A DNA stretch of 64,000 nucleotides, taken from the NCBI RefSeq assembly GCF_020150455.1, contig NZ_CP083740.1:5787001-5851000 (forward strand), read 5' to 3'. Made by a program: the position numbers and the translations under genes. How positions within the stretch are numbered: position 1 is the first letter of the stretch; the number at the start of each line of letters is the position of its first letter. The notes under the pieces are model-generated. The model made no database searches and was not told the origin of the DNA. It worked only from the letters and a program-made list of their open reading frames with translations. The stretch comes from Bremerella sp. TYQ1. GTDB lineage: Bacteria; Planctomycetota; Planctomycetia; Pirellulales; Pirellulaceae. Below, in pieces: positions 49,363 to 58,895 of this stretch.

Positions 49363-50190
49363 TCAAGCCAGATAGGCGGCGGCGATGACTACCCCGAGAA
49401 CCACCCAGATTCCAAGCTGTTGGTCGGACGGACCATAGAAAAGTGCAATCCCCAGGCCCAACAGTGTTAGTGTTGTTCCTATGAGGCTCGCGATCCGCCG
49501 GAACATTTGCACCGATAGTCGTTCCGATGCCGCTCGAGCTTGTTCCGAGCGAAGGGGAGCCCAGGTATCTGCTTCGAGAGTTTTTCGCTCGTCGGCTAAC
49601 ATCACTTTGGCAGTTCGCAGTGCTTCGGTTGCCTCTTGTTGACGTTTTTTGTCTTCGGTCGAAACAAATTCAATCGCCTGAAGTTCGTCAACTTTTTGTT
49701 GCAATGGCCGTAGCTCAGAAGCTTCGCGCTGCTCGAATTCCTGTTCTGAAATACTGCGTTCCGCGGCGAGACCATCGATTCGTGCTTGGTCAATCTGATC
49801 GCAACCGCGCGTGAAAATGACGCAAAGTAACCCGAGCAAGATACCCGACTTCGCAATCTGCATTAGCAGCGTCGTATCGAAGTCGGACTCGACATCTTCT
49901 CGTGGTGGTGGCTTCATGGGAGTAGGAGCCAACTGCGTCGAGGATGAAGAACCGCTCGAAAAGCTGGAATCACTAGAACGGCCGGAGCGAGCACGAAAAA
50001 GGCCTTCGACAGTTTTCGCAGGAACCCAGTCGGTGTAACCGGTACACCAGACCAGCGTGTCGGCTTTAATGACCCCTTCTTCGGCGAGTTGCCAAAACTT
50101 GGTCGCCGAGACCGGGCCGACATGCGCATCATCGACTGCGTAATACCACCGGAGTTCCGATTGTGTCGAACTAGAGGAAGACGAAGGCAT
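49363..50190 (-). CDS. GYF_2 (DUF4339) domain membrane protein
   Basis: A 275-residue protein. Residues 15-70 are a GYF_2 domain (RWYYAVDDAHVGPVSATKFWQ ... GVIKADTLVWCTGYTDWVPA), given here as RWYYAVDDAHVGPVSATKF and DTLVWCTGYTDWVPA; it is thought to bind proline-rich peptides. A Ser/Pro-rich linker follows, one membrane segment (MQIAKSGILLGLLCVIFTRG), a coiled coil of about 75 residues, and two C-terminal membrane segments. I chose the ATG at 50190; a TTG lies nine bases upstream. The partner is unknown. It is divergent from the PQQ-like gene. Confidence 0.8.
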   Translation of the reverse strand: MPSSSSSSTQSELRWYYAVDDAHVGPVSATKFWQLAEEGVIKADTLVWCTGYTDWVPAKTVEGLFRARSGRSSDSSFSSGSSSSTQLAPTPMKPPPREDVESDFDTTLLMQIAKSGILLGLLCVIFTRGCDQIDQARIDGLAAERSISEQEFEQREASELRPLQQKVDELQAIEFVSTEDKKRQQEATEALRTAKVMLADERKTLEADTWAPLRSEQARAASERLSVQMFRRIASLIGTTLTLLGLGIALFYGPSDQQLGIWVVLGVVIAAAYLA

Positions 50191-50485
50191 GCAGGCCAAT
50201 CCATTCCCACGACAAAGGCGAACGACAAGGTGTACGGGAACCTAACAGGTCATTTCGAGTCATAGCGGATACGTCCACTGCCACCACTCGATGGGGATAA
50301 AACCTGATAGATCTATGAGTTAGTGAATTTCAGAATCAGTTGCAAGGGAATTTTCCCCCGTTTAAACTTTTCACAAACGAGGTTCCCCGGCAAACTCGGC
50401 ACCTCTATTCTATCTGACAGCGACCCTGCCTTCCATTGTCGCTACCTTGCACAGAGTCCTCCCCTTAACGAATCAAGGAATTGGT

Positions 50486-51772
50486 ATGAATACTCGGTAT
50501 TCGATGATCGCATTGCTCTTTTTCGGGCTCGCCGCTCCCAGCTGGGCTGCCGAAAATGAAACCGATTGGCCCCAGTGGCGTGGCCCGGAGCGAAACGGGA
50601 AGTCGGCCGCTACTGGTTTGATCTCGAATTGGGAAAAGCAACAGCCCAAGCTGCTATGGATGGAGGAAGGGCTCGGAAATGGCTATGCGAGTGTCTCGAT
50701 CGTCGGAGATGACCTCTATACGACAGGAAATTTCGAGGATGGTCAGGCAGTCGTCTGTTTCGACCTGAATAATAAGAAGGTTGCCTGGAAGCAAAACCTG
50801 ACATCCAAGGTGCCGAAGCATGGCTACACAGGCTCACGCTGCACGCCAACGGTTGACGGAGAAGACCTCTATGTGGTCATGTCCGAAGGGACGGTTGCTC
50901 GCTTGAATCGTAAGTCGGGTGAAATCGTCTGGAAGCGAAATCTGCAGGAAGAATATGGTGCTTCGCTACCGAGTTGGGGGTTCGCGGAATCTCCACTGAT
51001 TGACGGCGAAAAACTCGTCTGCGGTTCCGGTTCTTCGAAGGCGCTGCTGGTTTGTTTGGATAAGAACACCGGCAAAGAAATCTGGGTAACGCCACGAGGT
51101 GATGCGGATCTCGGCGAAAAGGGAAAAGACGAAGCAGGCTATTCCTCAACTCTGGTCTGTAACGCGGCCGGAAAAAAACAGTACGTAAAATTGATCGGTC
51201 GTGGACTCATTGGTGTCGATGCGGAAACAGGCGAACTACTCTGGTCGTATAACCAAGTTGCCAATGGCGTCGCCAACATTCCTGATCCGATTATCGACGG
51301 CGATTACATTTTCGCTTCGACTGGGTACCAGACAGGCGCGGCGTTGGTTCACCTCAAAAACAATGGTGGCAAGATCGAAGCCGAAGAAGTCTATTTCCTC
51401 GATGCGAAGACGTTTCAAAATCATCATGGTGGGATGATCAAAGTTGGCGATTACATCTACGCGGGAACGAAGCACAACAGTGGGTTTCCAATCTGCGTGG
51501 AAATGAAAACGGGCGACGTGCAGTGGGGAGGCGACTTCCGGCCTGAAGGGAAAGGATCTGCTGCGATCCTTTATGCCGACGGAAACCTGATTTACCGTTA
51601 CCAGTCGGGACTTTTGGCACTCGTTGAAGCCAATCCGGACGAATACGTTCTGAAGGGAACGCTGACGCCTGAATATCAGGAAAAGGAAAGCTGGGCACAT
51701 CCAGTCATTGTCGACGGCAAACTTTACTTGCGAGAGCAGAACAAGCTGATGTGCTACGACCTGCGTCCATAA
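50486..51772 (+). CDS. Exported PQQ-like beta-propeller protein
   Basis: A 428-residue protein with signal peptide MNTRYSMIALLFFGLAAPSW then AAEN. The mature protein begins with DWPQWRGPERNGKS, the usual opening of the planctomycete PQQ-like (quinoprotein alcohol dehydrogenase-like) group. Repeats such as VAWKQNLTSKVPKHGYTGSR, VARLNRKSGEIVWKRNL, LVCLDKNTGKEIWV and GVDAETGELLWSYN form the blades. No PQQ-binding catalytic residues are obvious, so it may be a non-enzymatic propeller similar to BamB. AAGGA lies seven bases before the ATG, which decides the start. Confidence 0.9.
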   Translation: MNTRYSMIALLFFGLAAPSWAAENETDWPQWRGPERNGKSAATGLISNWEKQQPKLLWMEEGLGNGYASVSIVGDDLYTTGNFEDGQAVVCFDLNNKKVAWKQNLTSKVPKHGYTGSRCTPTVDGEDLYVVMSEGTVARLNRKSGEIVWKRNLQEEYGASLPSWGFAESPLIDGEKLVCGSGSSKALLVCLDKNTGKEIWVTPRGDADLGEKGKDEAGYSSTLVCNAAGKKQYVKLIGRGLIGVDAETGELLWSYNQVANGVANIPDPIIDGDYIFASTGYQTGAALVHLKNNGGKIEAEEVYFLDAKTFQNHHGGMIKVGDYIYAGTKHNSGFPICVEMKTGDVQWGGDFRPEGKGSAAILYADGNLIYRYQSGLLALVEANPDEYVLKGTLTPEYQEKESWAHPVIVDGKLYLREQNKLMCYDLRP

Positions 51773-51799
51773 GCAGACGCAATGAATTGGCTCGACTTT

Positions 51800-51830
51800 C
51801 AGCCACCATCGTCAGATGGTGGCTGTTTTT
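51800..51830 (+). terminator. Terminator after the PQQ-like gene
   Basis: Perfect 11-base stem CAGCCACCATC / GATGGTGGCTG with a 4-base loop and five T, 28 bases past the stop codon. Confidence 0.92.
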
Positions 51831-51967
51831 ATGTCAAAAACGACATCCGAGTAAAACTAGGGGAGTTGTGCGTCCACAAGTGCTATGATTAGATTGGAAA
51901 GTCTACCGAAAGCCAGTATTTTTCTTTTGCGCTAATCTTTACGTATCTAGCCAGCGAGTTTTCCTAG

Positions 51968-54460
51968 ATGACTAGTAAGCCAGTTCAATTCTTCCTGAGT
52001 ACTCTTGCGGTATTGTGTTGCCTCGTCGCAATCAGTTCAGCAAAGGAACCCAAGGCGACCGACCCGGCGCATTTTAAAGTCGCCGACGGCTTCAAAGTGG
52101 ATCTGCTGTATTCGGTGCCGAAAGATCAGCAAGGGTCTTGGGTCAGTATGTGTATTGGCCCCGATGGCGACCTGATTGTCTGCGATCAGTATGGCAAGTT
52201 GTATCACGTTTCGGTTCCTGAAATTGGCAAGCAAGGTGACGTGAAAGTCACGCCCATCGATGTCGAAATCGGTGGAGCCCAAGGTTTGATTTGGGCATTC
52301 GATAGTCTTTACGTGGTCGTCAACAGCGGACAATTCCCCAGCGGACTGCATCGCGTAACCGATAGCGACGGAGATGGAAAGCTCGACAAAGTCACCGAAT
52401 TGCGAAAGCTGCAAGGCGGAGGAGAGCATGGTCCTCATGCGGTGATGATTCACCCCGACGGCGAACACTTGGTGATTGTTTGTGGTAATCAAACCAACGT
52501 CACCGAGTTCGAATCGTCGCGTGTTCCGCAAGTCTGGGATGAAGACCTTTTGCTGCCGCGAATCTTCGGCCGCGGTTTTATGCGAGACAAGATGGCCCCA
52601 GGCGGGTACATCGCCAAGATCGATCCCGAAGGAAAAGAGTGGGAACTGATGTCGGTCGGGTTCCGCAATCAATACGACGCCGCTTTCAATCGCGACGGAG
52701 AACTGTTTACCTACGATGCCGATATGGAGTGGGATTTGAACACGCCTTGGTATCGTCCGACACGCATTTGCCATGTCGTGAGCGGTTCGGAGTTCGGGTG
52801 GCGAAATGGATCTGGCAAATGGCCAGAGTATTACGAAGATAGTACGCCTGCGGTTGTCGACATCGGCCCAGGCTCGCCGACAGGCGTTGCGTTTGGATAT
52901 GGTGCTGACTTTCCCCAGAAGTATCAGGACGCACTTTTCGCGTGCGATTGGAGCTATGGAAAGCTATACGCCATTCATCTGGAAGAAGATGGGGCTTCTT
53001 ACAAGGGGACACCAGAAGAGTTCATTACCGGGACACCACTGCCGTTGACTGACATCGTAATTCGTCCGAAAGACAAAGCGATGTATTTCACCGTAGGTGG
53101 TCGAAAAGTTCAGTCCGGACTTTATCGAGTGACCTATGTTGGCGACGGATCGGACACGGATGCAAATACCGATGTAGTTCAAAACGACTCGTTGAAATTG
53201 CGTCGATGTTTGGAAGAGTTGCACGTGTCGAAAGATCCTGCTGGTATTGACTTGGCGTTGGAAAACCTGGGAAGCGACGATCGATTCATTCGCCAGGCGG
53301 CACGCATCGCACTGGAGCATCAAGATGCAGCCAAGTGGCAGGATAAAGCACTTGCATTGAATGATACCAACGCGATCATCAGCACGGCTATTGCATTAGC
53401 CCGTGTCGGTGACGACTCGCTTCGACAGCCAATTCTCGACAAGCTGGATGCTGTGGACTACGCTTCTGCATCGCATGCTCAGAAATTAGGTCTGCTCCGC
53501 GCGTACGGCTTGGTGCTCATGAGAATGGGCAACGATGCCGACGTTCGTGATCGATATCTGGCAAAACTCGAGCCAATGCTTCCGGCAAAGAGCCCGGAAG
53601 AAAACCGAATGTTGGCTGAATTGTTGGTTCGACTTCAATCCCCTGTTGCCGCACCTCAATTGGTGGCCCTGCTGGAAGCGGCCCCAACGCAGGAACAGCA
53701 GATTGAACTTGCGAAGAGCCTTCGCCTGCTTAAAGCAGGTTGGACGGATGAATTGCAGGAACGCTATTTCCGTTGGTTTCACAAAGCCGCTAATTATCGA
53801 GGTGGTGCCAGTTTCGATCTATTCGTGCAGGACATCAAAAAAGAGGCGGTCGAAAACTTGACGCCAAAACGCAAGAAAGCACTCGCAGCGATTTTGGAAT
53901 TCAAACCAGAATCGTCGGTGCCAACCTTTAGTGGGAAACCACGCACGCTGGTGAAGAAATGGACCGTCGATGATTTGGCAGCTGTTGTTGAGCCAGCTTC
54001 ACTGAAGAATCGAAACTTCGACAAGGGGCGACAACTGTTTGCGGAAGCAAGTTGCTTCGCGTGTCACCGTTTCTCGCAACAAGGTGGTGCGATCGGCCCT
54101 GACCTAACCGGCCTCTCTGGACGCTTTAGCCCGCGTGATATCCTGGAATCGATCATCCTGCCCAGCAAGCAAGTCAGCGATCAGTATCAGGCCGTCAAAG
54201 TTCTCACCGACGACGGGAAAGTGGTCGTGGGACGAATTGTCAATTTGCATGGCGATGTCATTCATATCAACACGAACATGCTTGACCCCAACGCCATGAC
54301 AAACGTAAACCAGAATCAGGTCGAGGAAATCGTCCCGTCAGAAACATCCATGATGCCTGACGGTCTACTAGACAACTTCACCGAAGAAGAGATCAAAGAC
54401 CTGATGGCCTATTTGCTGTCTCGCGGCGATCGAAACAACGGAATGTTTGCGGAAAACTAG
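51968..54460 (+). CDS. PVC-type exported heme-binding CxxCH protein
   Basis: An 830-residue protein with a signal peptide (QFFLSTLAVLCCLVAISSAKE). Residues 30-380 are an NHL/GSDH-like propeller (KVADGFKVDLLYSVPKDQQG; MCIGPDGDLIVCDQYGKLYHV, quoted as GPDGDLIVCDQYGKLY; GRKVQSGLYRVTYVG). Residues 400-640 are helical repeats. The c-type heme motif CFACH is near 695-699 (EASCFACHRFSQQGGAIGPDL), given in part as EASCFACHRFSQQG. The end DGLLDNFTEEEIKDLMAYLL is typical of the family. It is related to, but shorter than, the protein at 45655. Its substrate is unknown. Confidence 0.92.
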   Translation: MTSKPVQFFLSTLAVLCCLVAISSAKEPKATDPAHFKVADGFKVDLLYSVPKDQQGSWVSMCIGPDGDLIVCDQYGKLYHVSVPEIGKQGDVKVTPIDVEIGGAQGLIWAFDSLYVVVNSGQFPSGLHRVTDSDGDGKLDKVTELRKLQGGGEHGPHAVMIHPDGEHLVIVCGNQTNVTEFESSRVPQVWDEDLLLPRIFGRGFMRDKMAPGGYIAKIDPEGKEWELMSVGFRNQYDAAFNRDGELFTYDADMEWDLNTPWYRPTRICHVVSGSEFGWRNGSGKWPEYYEDSTPAVVDIGPGSPTGVAFGYGADFPQKYQDALFACDWSYGKLYAIHLEEDGASYKGTPEEFITGTPLPLTDIVIRPKDKAMYFTVGGRKVQSGLYRVTYVGDGSDTDANTDVVQNDSLKLRRCLEELHVSKDPAGIDLALENLGSDDRFIRQAARIALEHQDAAKWQDKALALNDTNAIISTAIALARVGDDSLRQPILDKLDAVDYASASHAQKLGLLRAYGLVLMRMGNDADVRDRYLAKLEPMLPAKSPEENRMLAELLVRLQSPVAAPQLVALLEAAPTQEQQIELAKSLRLLKAGWTDELQERYFRWFHKAANYRGGASFDLFVQDIKKEAVENLTPKRKKALAAILEFKPESSVPTFSGKPRTLVKKWTVDDLAAVVEPASLKNRNFDKGRQLFAEASCFACHRFSQQGGAIGPDLTGLSGRFSPRDILESIILPSKQVSDQYQAVKVLTDDGKVVVGRIVNLHGDVIHINTNMLDPNAMTNVNQNQVEEIVPSETSMMPDGLLDNFTEEEIKDLMAYLLSRGDRNNGMFAEN

Positions 54461-54500
54461 TTGGCGAATCCGCAGCTTTGATTGCTTAATAGGCAAAAAG

Positions 54501-54532
54501 AAAACCACGATGGAATCCATCGTGGTTTTTTT
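54501..54532. terminator. Terminator between the PVC cytochrome gene and tRNA-Leu
   Basis: Perfect stem AAAACCACGATGG / CCATCGTGGTTTT with a 4-base loop, followed by more T on the plus strand; the minus strand ends in TTTTCTTTTT. It lies between a plus-strand gene and a minus-strand tRNA and can serve both. Confidence 0.9.
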
Positions 54533-54538
54533 ATTGAG

Positions 54539-54623
54539 TGCCGAAGAGAGGACTTGAACCTCCACGGGGTTAACCCCCACTAGGACCTGAACCTAGCGCG
54601 TCTGCCAATTCCGCCACTTCGGC
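54539..54623 (-). tRNA. tRNA-Leu (anticodon CAG)
   Basis: Minus-strand class II tRNA of 85 bases. The acceptor stem GCCGAAG pairs with CTTCGGC. The anticodon stem CTAGG/CCTAG encloses TTCAGGT, anticodon CAG. The long variable arm is TGGGGGTTAACCCCCGT and the T arm is GGAGGTTCAAGTCCTC. CCA is not encoded. Confidence 0.97.
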
Positions 54624-54764
54624 ATATGCTGTGAGCTGGAAACAACTATTTATCGCTGCGGATCGAGCTTTTTTCAAGGACCCATGACGCCAAATTCGGT
54701 TTCACCTCCGAGATTTTGGCCGAAAATCCGCTGCAATCGATAGCAGGCGAATGCTAAGGGGGAC

Positions 54765-55241
54765 TTACCCTACTTTCAAATGAGACTGCCGGGCTGCAAT
54801 ATTCTGAACGATCGCTTTGATGAGAGCCACGATGTTGTCTTGGCCGTACAGCTTAGGATCCATGTGGAATAGCGAGTGCTCTAATACATGTTCCAAGTCG
54901 ACACGCCGAAGGTCGCTGCGATTGAGATACCGCATGCTCCAGTCCGGAAAGATACGGTCGTCGTATTCGCCCAGGGTCACTTTGTTGATCACATCGTGCC
55001 GGGCATCTTTTTCGATGACCTCCATCAAGTCCAGAACCGCTTGGCGTTCTCCTTCCATGTATTGAAAGAACACCCCATGGTCGTAGCACAGATATCCGCT
55101 GATTCCTAACGATGAGTTCTTCGCTGAGGCATGACTTGCAAGGGCGTCTAAATCAAGTTCGGTCGAATCTACGGTACAGTAACTAGCGTACGCGAGCGCG
55201 AACACCGCATTTTCCTTTCTTGGTCTCGATGAATGAGGCAT
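54765..55241 (-). CDS. BLUF-domain blue-light sensor
   Basis: A 158-residue protein from the ATG at 55241 (GGGGAG 12 bases before it; an ATG at 55268 is an alternative). The BLUF domain spans residues 13-110. The photocycle residues are all present: Y18 (LAYASY), N42 (AKNSSLGISGYL), Q60 (FFQYMEGER) and W101/M103 (PDWSM). The spacing Y-N-Q-W (24, 18, 41) equals that of the AppA protein. DARHDV is the usual second-half motif. It binds FAD in the family. No output domain follows, only about 45 helical residues, so it is a short BLUF protein that would act on a partner. No cyclase or EAL gene is adjacent. Confidence 0.9.
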   Translation of the reverse strand: MPHSSRPRKENAVFALAYASYCTVDSTELDLDALASHASAKNSSLGISGYLCYDHGVFFQYMEGERQAVLDLMEVIEKDARHDVINKVTLGEYDDRIFPDWSMRYLNRSDLRRVDLEHVLEHSLFHMDPKLYGQDNIVALIKAIVQNIAARQSHLKVG

Positions 55242-55589
55242 CGACGACAGGAGCTCCCCACTAGGCATCTTCTGGACAATCCATCCGAAATGCAATCTTA
55301 TTCGCAAGTACCGATCCAAGGCCGAGAGCAATAGGCCTCAGGTACGTTTGGGGAGGAATAGCGCGACAGAAAGGAGGGCTGGGCGACTGAAAATAGGAAC
55401 TATCCAGTCAAAGCAATTCGCCCTGCTCCATTGCTGGTAAACCCATTTTATGCACTGGAATCACTCCGGTAAAACTAGTTAACATAAAAGTTGATCGATT
55501 CCCTCGAAATCCCTTCCTGAAATCCCCTCCCTTTGATGTCTGCTATCACACCGCTGGCATCTCCCTTCCTACTCGTTCGAGTGAACTTT

Positions 55590-57167
55590 ATGTTGCGTAA
55601 AAGAACCCACTGGGTGCTTCTGTTGGCGTCTGTATTGCTCGCGTTGGTACTGCGTGCGGTGATCTTCGCGCAAGGATTGCCAACTCAGTCATCCGATCCT
55701 CCCAAGCCTTTTGGCATTCAGGTTGTGGATGAACAATCCGGTCGCGGTGTCCCCTTAGTCGAGTTACGGACGACTAACGAAATCTCGCTGGTCACCGACA
55801 ACGCTGGTTGGGTTGCGTTCGACGAACCGGGGTTGATGAACAAAAAGGTTTACTTCTCCATCCAGGGGCACGGGTACGAGTTTGCTGCGGATGGTTTCGG
55901 AAACCGTGGGCGCGCGGTCGACGTTCGGCCAGGCGAGACGGTTCAGCTCGAGATCAAGCGAACGAACATCGCGGAACGGCTATATCGCATCACTGGGCAA
56001 GGGCAGTTTGGTCACAGTACAAAGTTGGGCCTGCCAACGCCGTGGAAACATGCCAATATCAACGGCTTGGTGATGGGACAAGATTCGACCCAGGCCGTCG
56101 TGCTGGGAGATCGCATTCTCTGGACTTGGGGCGATACTGCCCGCCCCTCGTATCCGCTGGGTAACTTTGCCACATCGGGCGCGTGGTCAAAACTTCCAGA
56201 GCAGGGAGGTATGGACCCTGCGGTAGGTATCGATCAAGAGTACATCGTAGACGACCAAGGTTTCAGCAAAGCGATGTACGACAACGATGTGCCTGGCACG
56301 GTTATCTGGATGCATGGTTTCTTCACGCTACGCGATCCAAGTGGCAAGCAAAAAGCTCTCACGCACTTCTCGGTTCGCGAAGGACTCGGGAAAGAACATC
56401 GCGGCGGAATTGCGGTCTTCAATGAAGCGAAAGAACTCTTCGAGCCCGTTCGTGATTTCCCTGCGGATGCCAAACTCTATCCGCGCGGCCAATGCTTTCA
56501 GCACGAAGAGGGCGGGCAAGAGTACATCTATTTCGCCACGCCTTATCCAATGCTTCGCGTCCCGGCCACGTGGGAAGCAGTACTCGATCCGGCGCAGTAC
56601 GAAGCTTGGACTTGCTTGGAACAGGGAGCATCCTACGACAAGCAGAATCCATCGTTAGCACGCGACGACGAGGGAAAGCTTGTTTATCAATGGCGGAAAG
56701 ATACCGGGCTCGTCGGTGCAGAACAGCAGCGAGAGCTTGAGTCTGGTGGGCACATCAAACCAGGGGAAGGTTGGATTCAGACGAGTGATCGCGACCGCAA
56801 CCGCAAGATCACGCTACATCGGGGGTCCGTGCGCTGGAACGACTACCTCGGTTGCTGGGTGATGATTGCTAACGAAATTTATGGCGAGCCTTCCAACTTG
56901 GGGGAAGTTTATTTTCTTACGTCGAAGTCGATCCCAGGGAAGTGGGAGCTGGCGAAGAAGATTGTCACGCACGACAAATACACCTTCTATAACCCCGTGC
57001 ATCACGATTTTCTCGATCAGGCTGACGGTAAGCTGATCTACTTCGATGGAACCTACACAAAGCAATTCTCCGCCACCGAATCAGGTACCCCACGGTACGA
57101 TTACAACACCATCATGTATCGACTCGATCTTTCGGATGAACGCCTTCGTCGGAACATCCAAAATTAG
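55590..57167 (+). CDS. Exported protein of unknown function with beta-propeller-like core
   Basis: A 525-residue protein with an N-terminal membrane/signal segment (THWVLLLASVLLALVLRAV). Residues 40-120 look like a carboxypeptidase regulatory-like or transthyretin-like sandwich (GIQVVDEQSGRGVPLVELRT, DNAGWVAFDEPGLMNKKVYF). The larger C-terminal part has many Trp/Gly-rich strands (RILWTWGDTARPSYPLGNF, GGIAVFNEAKELFEPVRDF, YLGCWVMIANEIYGEPSNLG) as in glycoside-hydrolase-like five- or six-bladed propellers. I do not recognise a characterised family. The ATG at 55590 is chosen because it places the signal segment at the N-terminus; an ATG at 55536 is open too. Confidence 0.75.
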   Translation: MLRKRTHWVLLLASVLLALVLRAVIFAQGLPTQSSDPPKPFGIQVVDEQSGRGVPLVELRTTNEISLVTDNAGWVAFDEPGLMNKKVYFSIQGHGYEFAADGFGNRGRAVDVRPGETVQLEIKRTNIAERLYRITGQGQFGHSTKLGLPTPWKHANINGLVMGQDSTQAVVLGDRILWTWGDTARPSYPLGNFATSGAWSKLPEQGGMDPAVGIDQEYIVDDQGFSKAMYDNDVPGTVIWMHGFFTLRDPSGKQKALTHFSVREGLGKEHRGGIAVFNEAKELFEPVRDFPADAKLYPRGQCFQHEEGGQEYIYFATPYPMLRVPATWEAVLDPAQYEAWTCLEQGASYDKQNPSLARDDEGKLVYQWRKDTGLVGAEQQRELESGGHIKPGEGWIQTSDRDRNRKITLHRGSVRWNDYLGCWVMIANEIYGEPSNLGEVYFLTSKSIPGKWELAKKIVTHDKYTFYNPVHHDFLDQADGKLIYFDGTYTKQFSATESGTPRYDYNTIMYRLDLSDERLRRNIQN

Positions 57168-57282
57168 CGCTACAGCACGTTCAGGGGGGAGTGCTGCCCA
57201 GGTGCTTGAGTTTCTTTTCGGATTCATTGAGCCTTGTTATTCTCGGTTTTCCGCAATATTGGCCTAAGGCCAGGTTCTATCG

Positions 57283-57309
57283 CACAATATCCCTGAATTG
57301 TGTTTTTTT
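57283..57309 (+). terminator. Weak terminator after the 55590 gene
   Basis: Stem CACAAT / ATTGTG with an 8-base loop, followed by seven T. The stem is short. It sits inside a wider inverted repeat, GGCCTAAGG near 57261 and CCTTAGGCC near 57314. Confidence 0.5.
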
Positions 57310-57401
57310 GTGCCCTTAGGCCCTATTCTTTTCGGGACATCTGAATACGATTTTCGTAACCCTCTAGTCCCCAATCACCTTATCATGCTGAGGAATTCCC
57401 C

Positions 57402-58322
57402 ATGCGCACCCGTCTTCGATCGGGCTTTACGTTAGTTGAACTGCTCGTTGTTATTGCCATCATTGGCGTTCTGATTGCCTTGCTTTTGCCTGCCGTTCAA
57501 CAAGCGCGTGAAGCTGCTCGCCGCATGCAGTGCAGCAACAATTTGAAGCAGCTTGGTTTGGCATTCCATAACTTTCACGACACTTTCAACAGTCTGCCGC
57601 CAGCCGCTTTGCGGAACGAGTATGCCAGCTTTTATCCGCTGATCATGCCGTACTTGGAACAGAAAAACGTCGTGGATCAACTCGATCTCGAGTTGCCGAT
57701 GACCTCGGGCGCGAACAACACATTCATCAACTCAGACGCCGCGGCAGTCCCGATGCTGCTTTGTCCAAGTCGCCGAAGCGGTACGCAAATCTCAGAACTC
57801 GGTGCCGCGACCGATTATTGCATCACTGGCAATCGAGAAAGCACCAACGAATGCGATCGCTTGGATGCCGACAATGCTACGCCAGGGCTGCATTACAGTG
57901 CGCTCATCTTGGCAAAGGGGGGAACCGTCGATAGCAGCAGTCGTCTCACTGGATGGAAATCACAGACCAATTTTGCCAGCATCACCGATGGTTTGTCGAA
58001 CACGACAATCCTGGGCGAAAAGTATGTTCCGACCAGCAGCCTCAACCGTCATGCAAACATCGGTGACGGCACCCTTTACTACTGGCATATCGAAGACTGG
58101 AAGACTTGGATGATCATTCGTAATTCCAAGTTTCCTCTCGTCCGTGGTCCCAATGTGACTTCCGGCGAATATCGTAAGAGCATGGGGAGCTACCACCCGG
58201 GAATCAGTCAATTTTTGATGGCCGATGGTAGTGTCTCGAACGTAGCTAACAACGTGAATCCTGAGTTTACATTGCTCATGGCCGACCGTCGTGACGGACG
58301 TGTGAATAACTACGACCAATAA
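57402..58322 (+). CDS. DUF1559 prepilin-like protein
   Basis: A 306-residue protein with a type IV pilin/type II pseudopilin N-terminus ([20 protein letters not shown]). Prepilin peptidase would cut after the glycine and methylate the phenylalanine. The DUF1559 body follows: [54 protein letters not shown], and the C-terminal [20 protein letters not shown]. This family is strongly expanded in Planctomycetes; its assembly and function are not established. The next gene is a small lipoprotein, an arrangement often seen with DUF1559 genes. Confidence 0.96.
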   Translation: MRTRLRSGFTLVELLVVIAIIGVLIALLLPAVQQAREAARRMQCSNNLKQLGLAFHNFHDTFNSLPPAALRNEYASFYPLIMPYLEQKNVVDQLDLELPMTSGANNTFINSDAAAVPMLLCPSRRSGTQISELGAATDYCITGNRESTNECDRLDADNATPGLHYSALILAKGGTVDSSSRLTGWKSQTNFASITDGLSNTTILGEKYVPTSSLNRHANIGDGTLYYWHIEDWKTWMIIRNSKFPLVRGPNVTSGEYRKSMGSYHPGISQFLMADGSVSNVANNVNPEFTLLMADRRDGRVNNYDQ

Positions 58323-58426
58323 CGTTTTGTTTGATCGATTGTCCCATTTACCGCAGCGTTAATACCAACAGGTCGCTGCGGAGATTGTCACATCACGAAA
58401 CGTTTAACACGTTCAGGAACTCACTC

Positions 58427-58831
58427 ATGCGAAATCTTAAACTGTCTAGTTCTTTGTTGCTCGTTGCGGCTACTGCTCTATTTTTCGTGGGCTGCAGCGG
58501 AGGAAATGGCGCGACCGAAGTGGTCACAGGCACTGTGACTTACGAAGATGGAACTCCTGTTGCGGGAGGAACTATTGTGTTCGCGGACATGAACAAGAAC
58601 TCAAGCTCGGTCGGTTATCTTCAGGAAGATGGTACTTACACGTTGGGGACGTTCGGCGAAACGGATGGCGCACCTCAAGGGAAGTATAAAGTCACGATCA
58701 TCGGCAGCAGCGATTACGGACAATCGTCTCCGATTCGCTCAGACTACAGCAGCCAAGATCGTACGCCATTAACGGCCGAAGTGGTTGATGGCAAAAACGA
58801 AATCAACTTCCAGGTAGAAAAAGGACGCTAG
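58427..58831 (+). CDS. Small lipoprotein with carboxypeptidase regulatory-like fold
   Basis: A 134-residue protein. The signal peptide MRNLKLSSSLLLVAATALFF ends in the lipobox VGC, so it should be lipid-anchored. The mature part has a transthyretin-like sandwich: VTGTVTYEDGTPVAGGTIVF (residues 33-52) and GAPQGKYKVTIIG. AGGAA lies eight bases before the ATG. The frame is open upstream to 58331, but those codons look non-coding. It lies 104 bases after the DUF1559 gene and is probably in the same unit. Confidence 0.88.
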   Translation: MRNLKLSSSLLLVAATALFFVGCSGGNGATEVVTGTVTYEDGTPVAGGTIVFADMNKNSSSVGYLQEDGTYTLGTFGETDGAPQGKYKVTIIGSSDYGQSSPIRSDYSSQDRTPLTAEVVDGKNEINFQVEKGR

Positions 58832-58863
58832 AAACTAGTTAGCGTTTCGACGATTCCAGCGCA

Positions 58864-58895
58864 AAGCAGTGGATCGGATATCGAATCCACTGCTT
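58864..58895. terminator. Stem-loop between convergent genes
   Basis: Perfect 11-base stem AAGCAGTGGAT / ATCCACTGCTT with a 10-base loop between the lipoprotein gene and the convergent nitrilase-family gene; it touches the stop codon of the latter. No U tract follows on either strand, so a terminator role is only likely. Confidence 0.4.
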
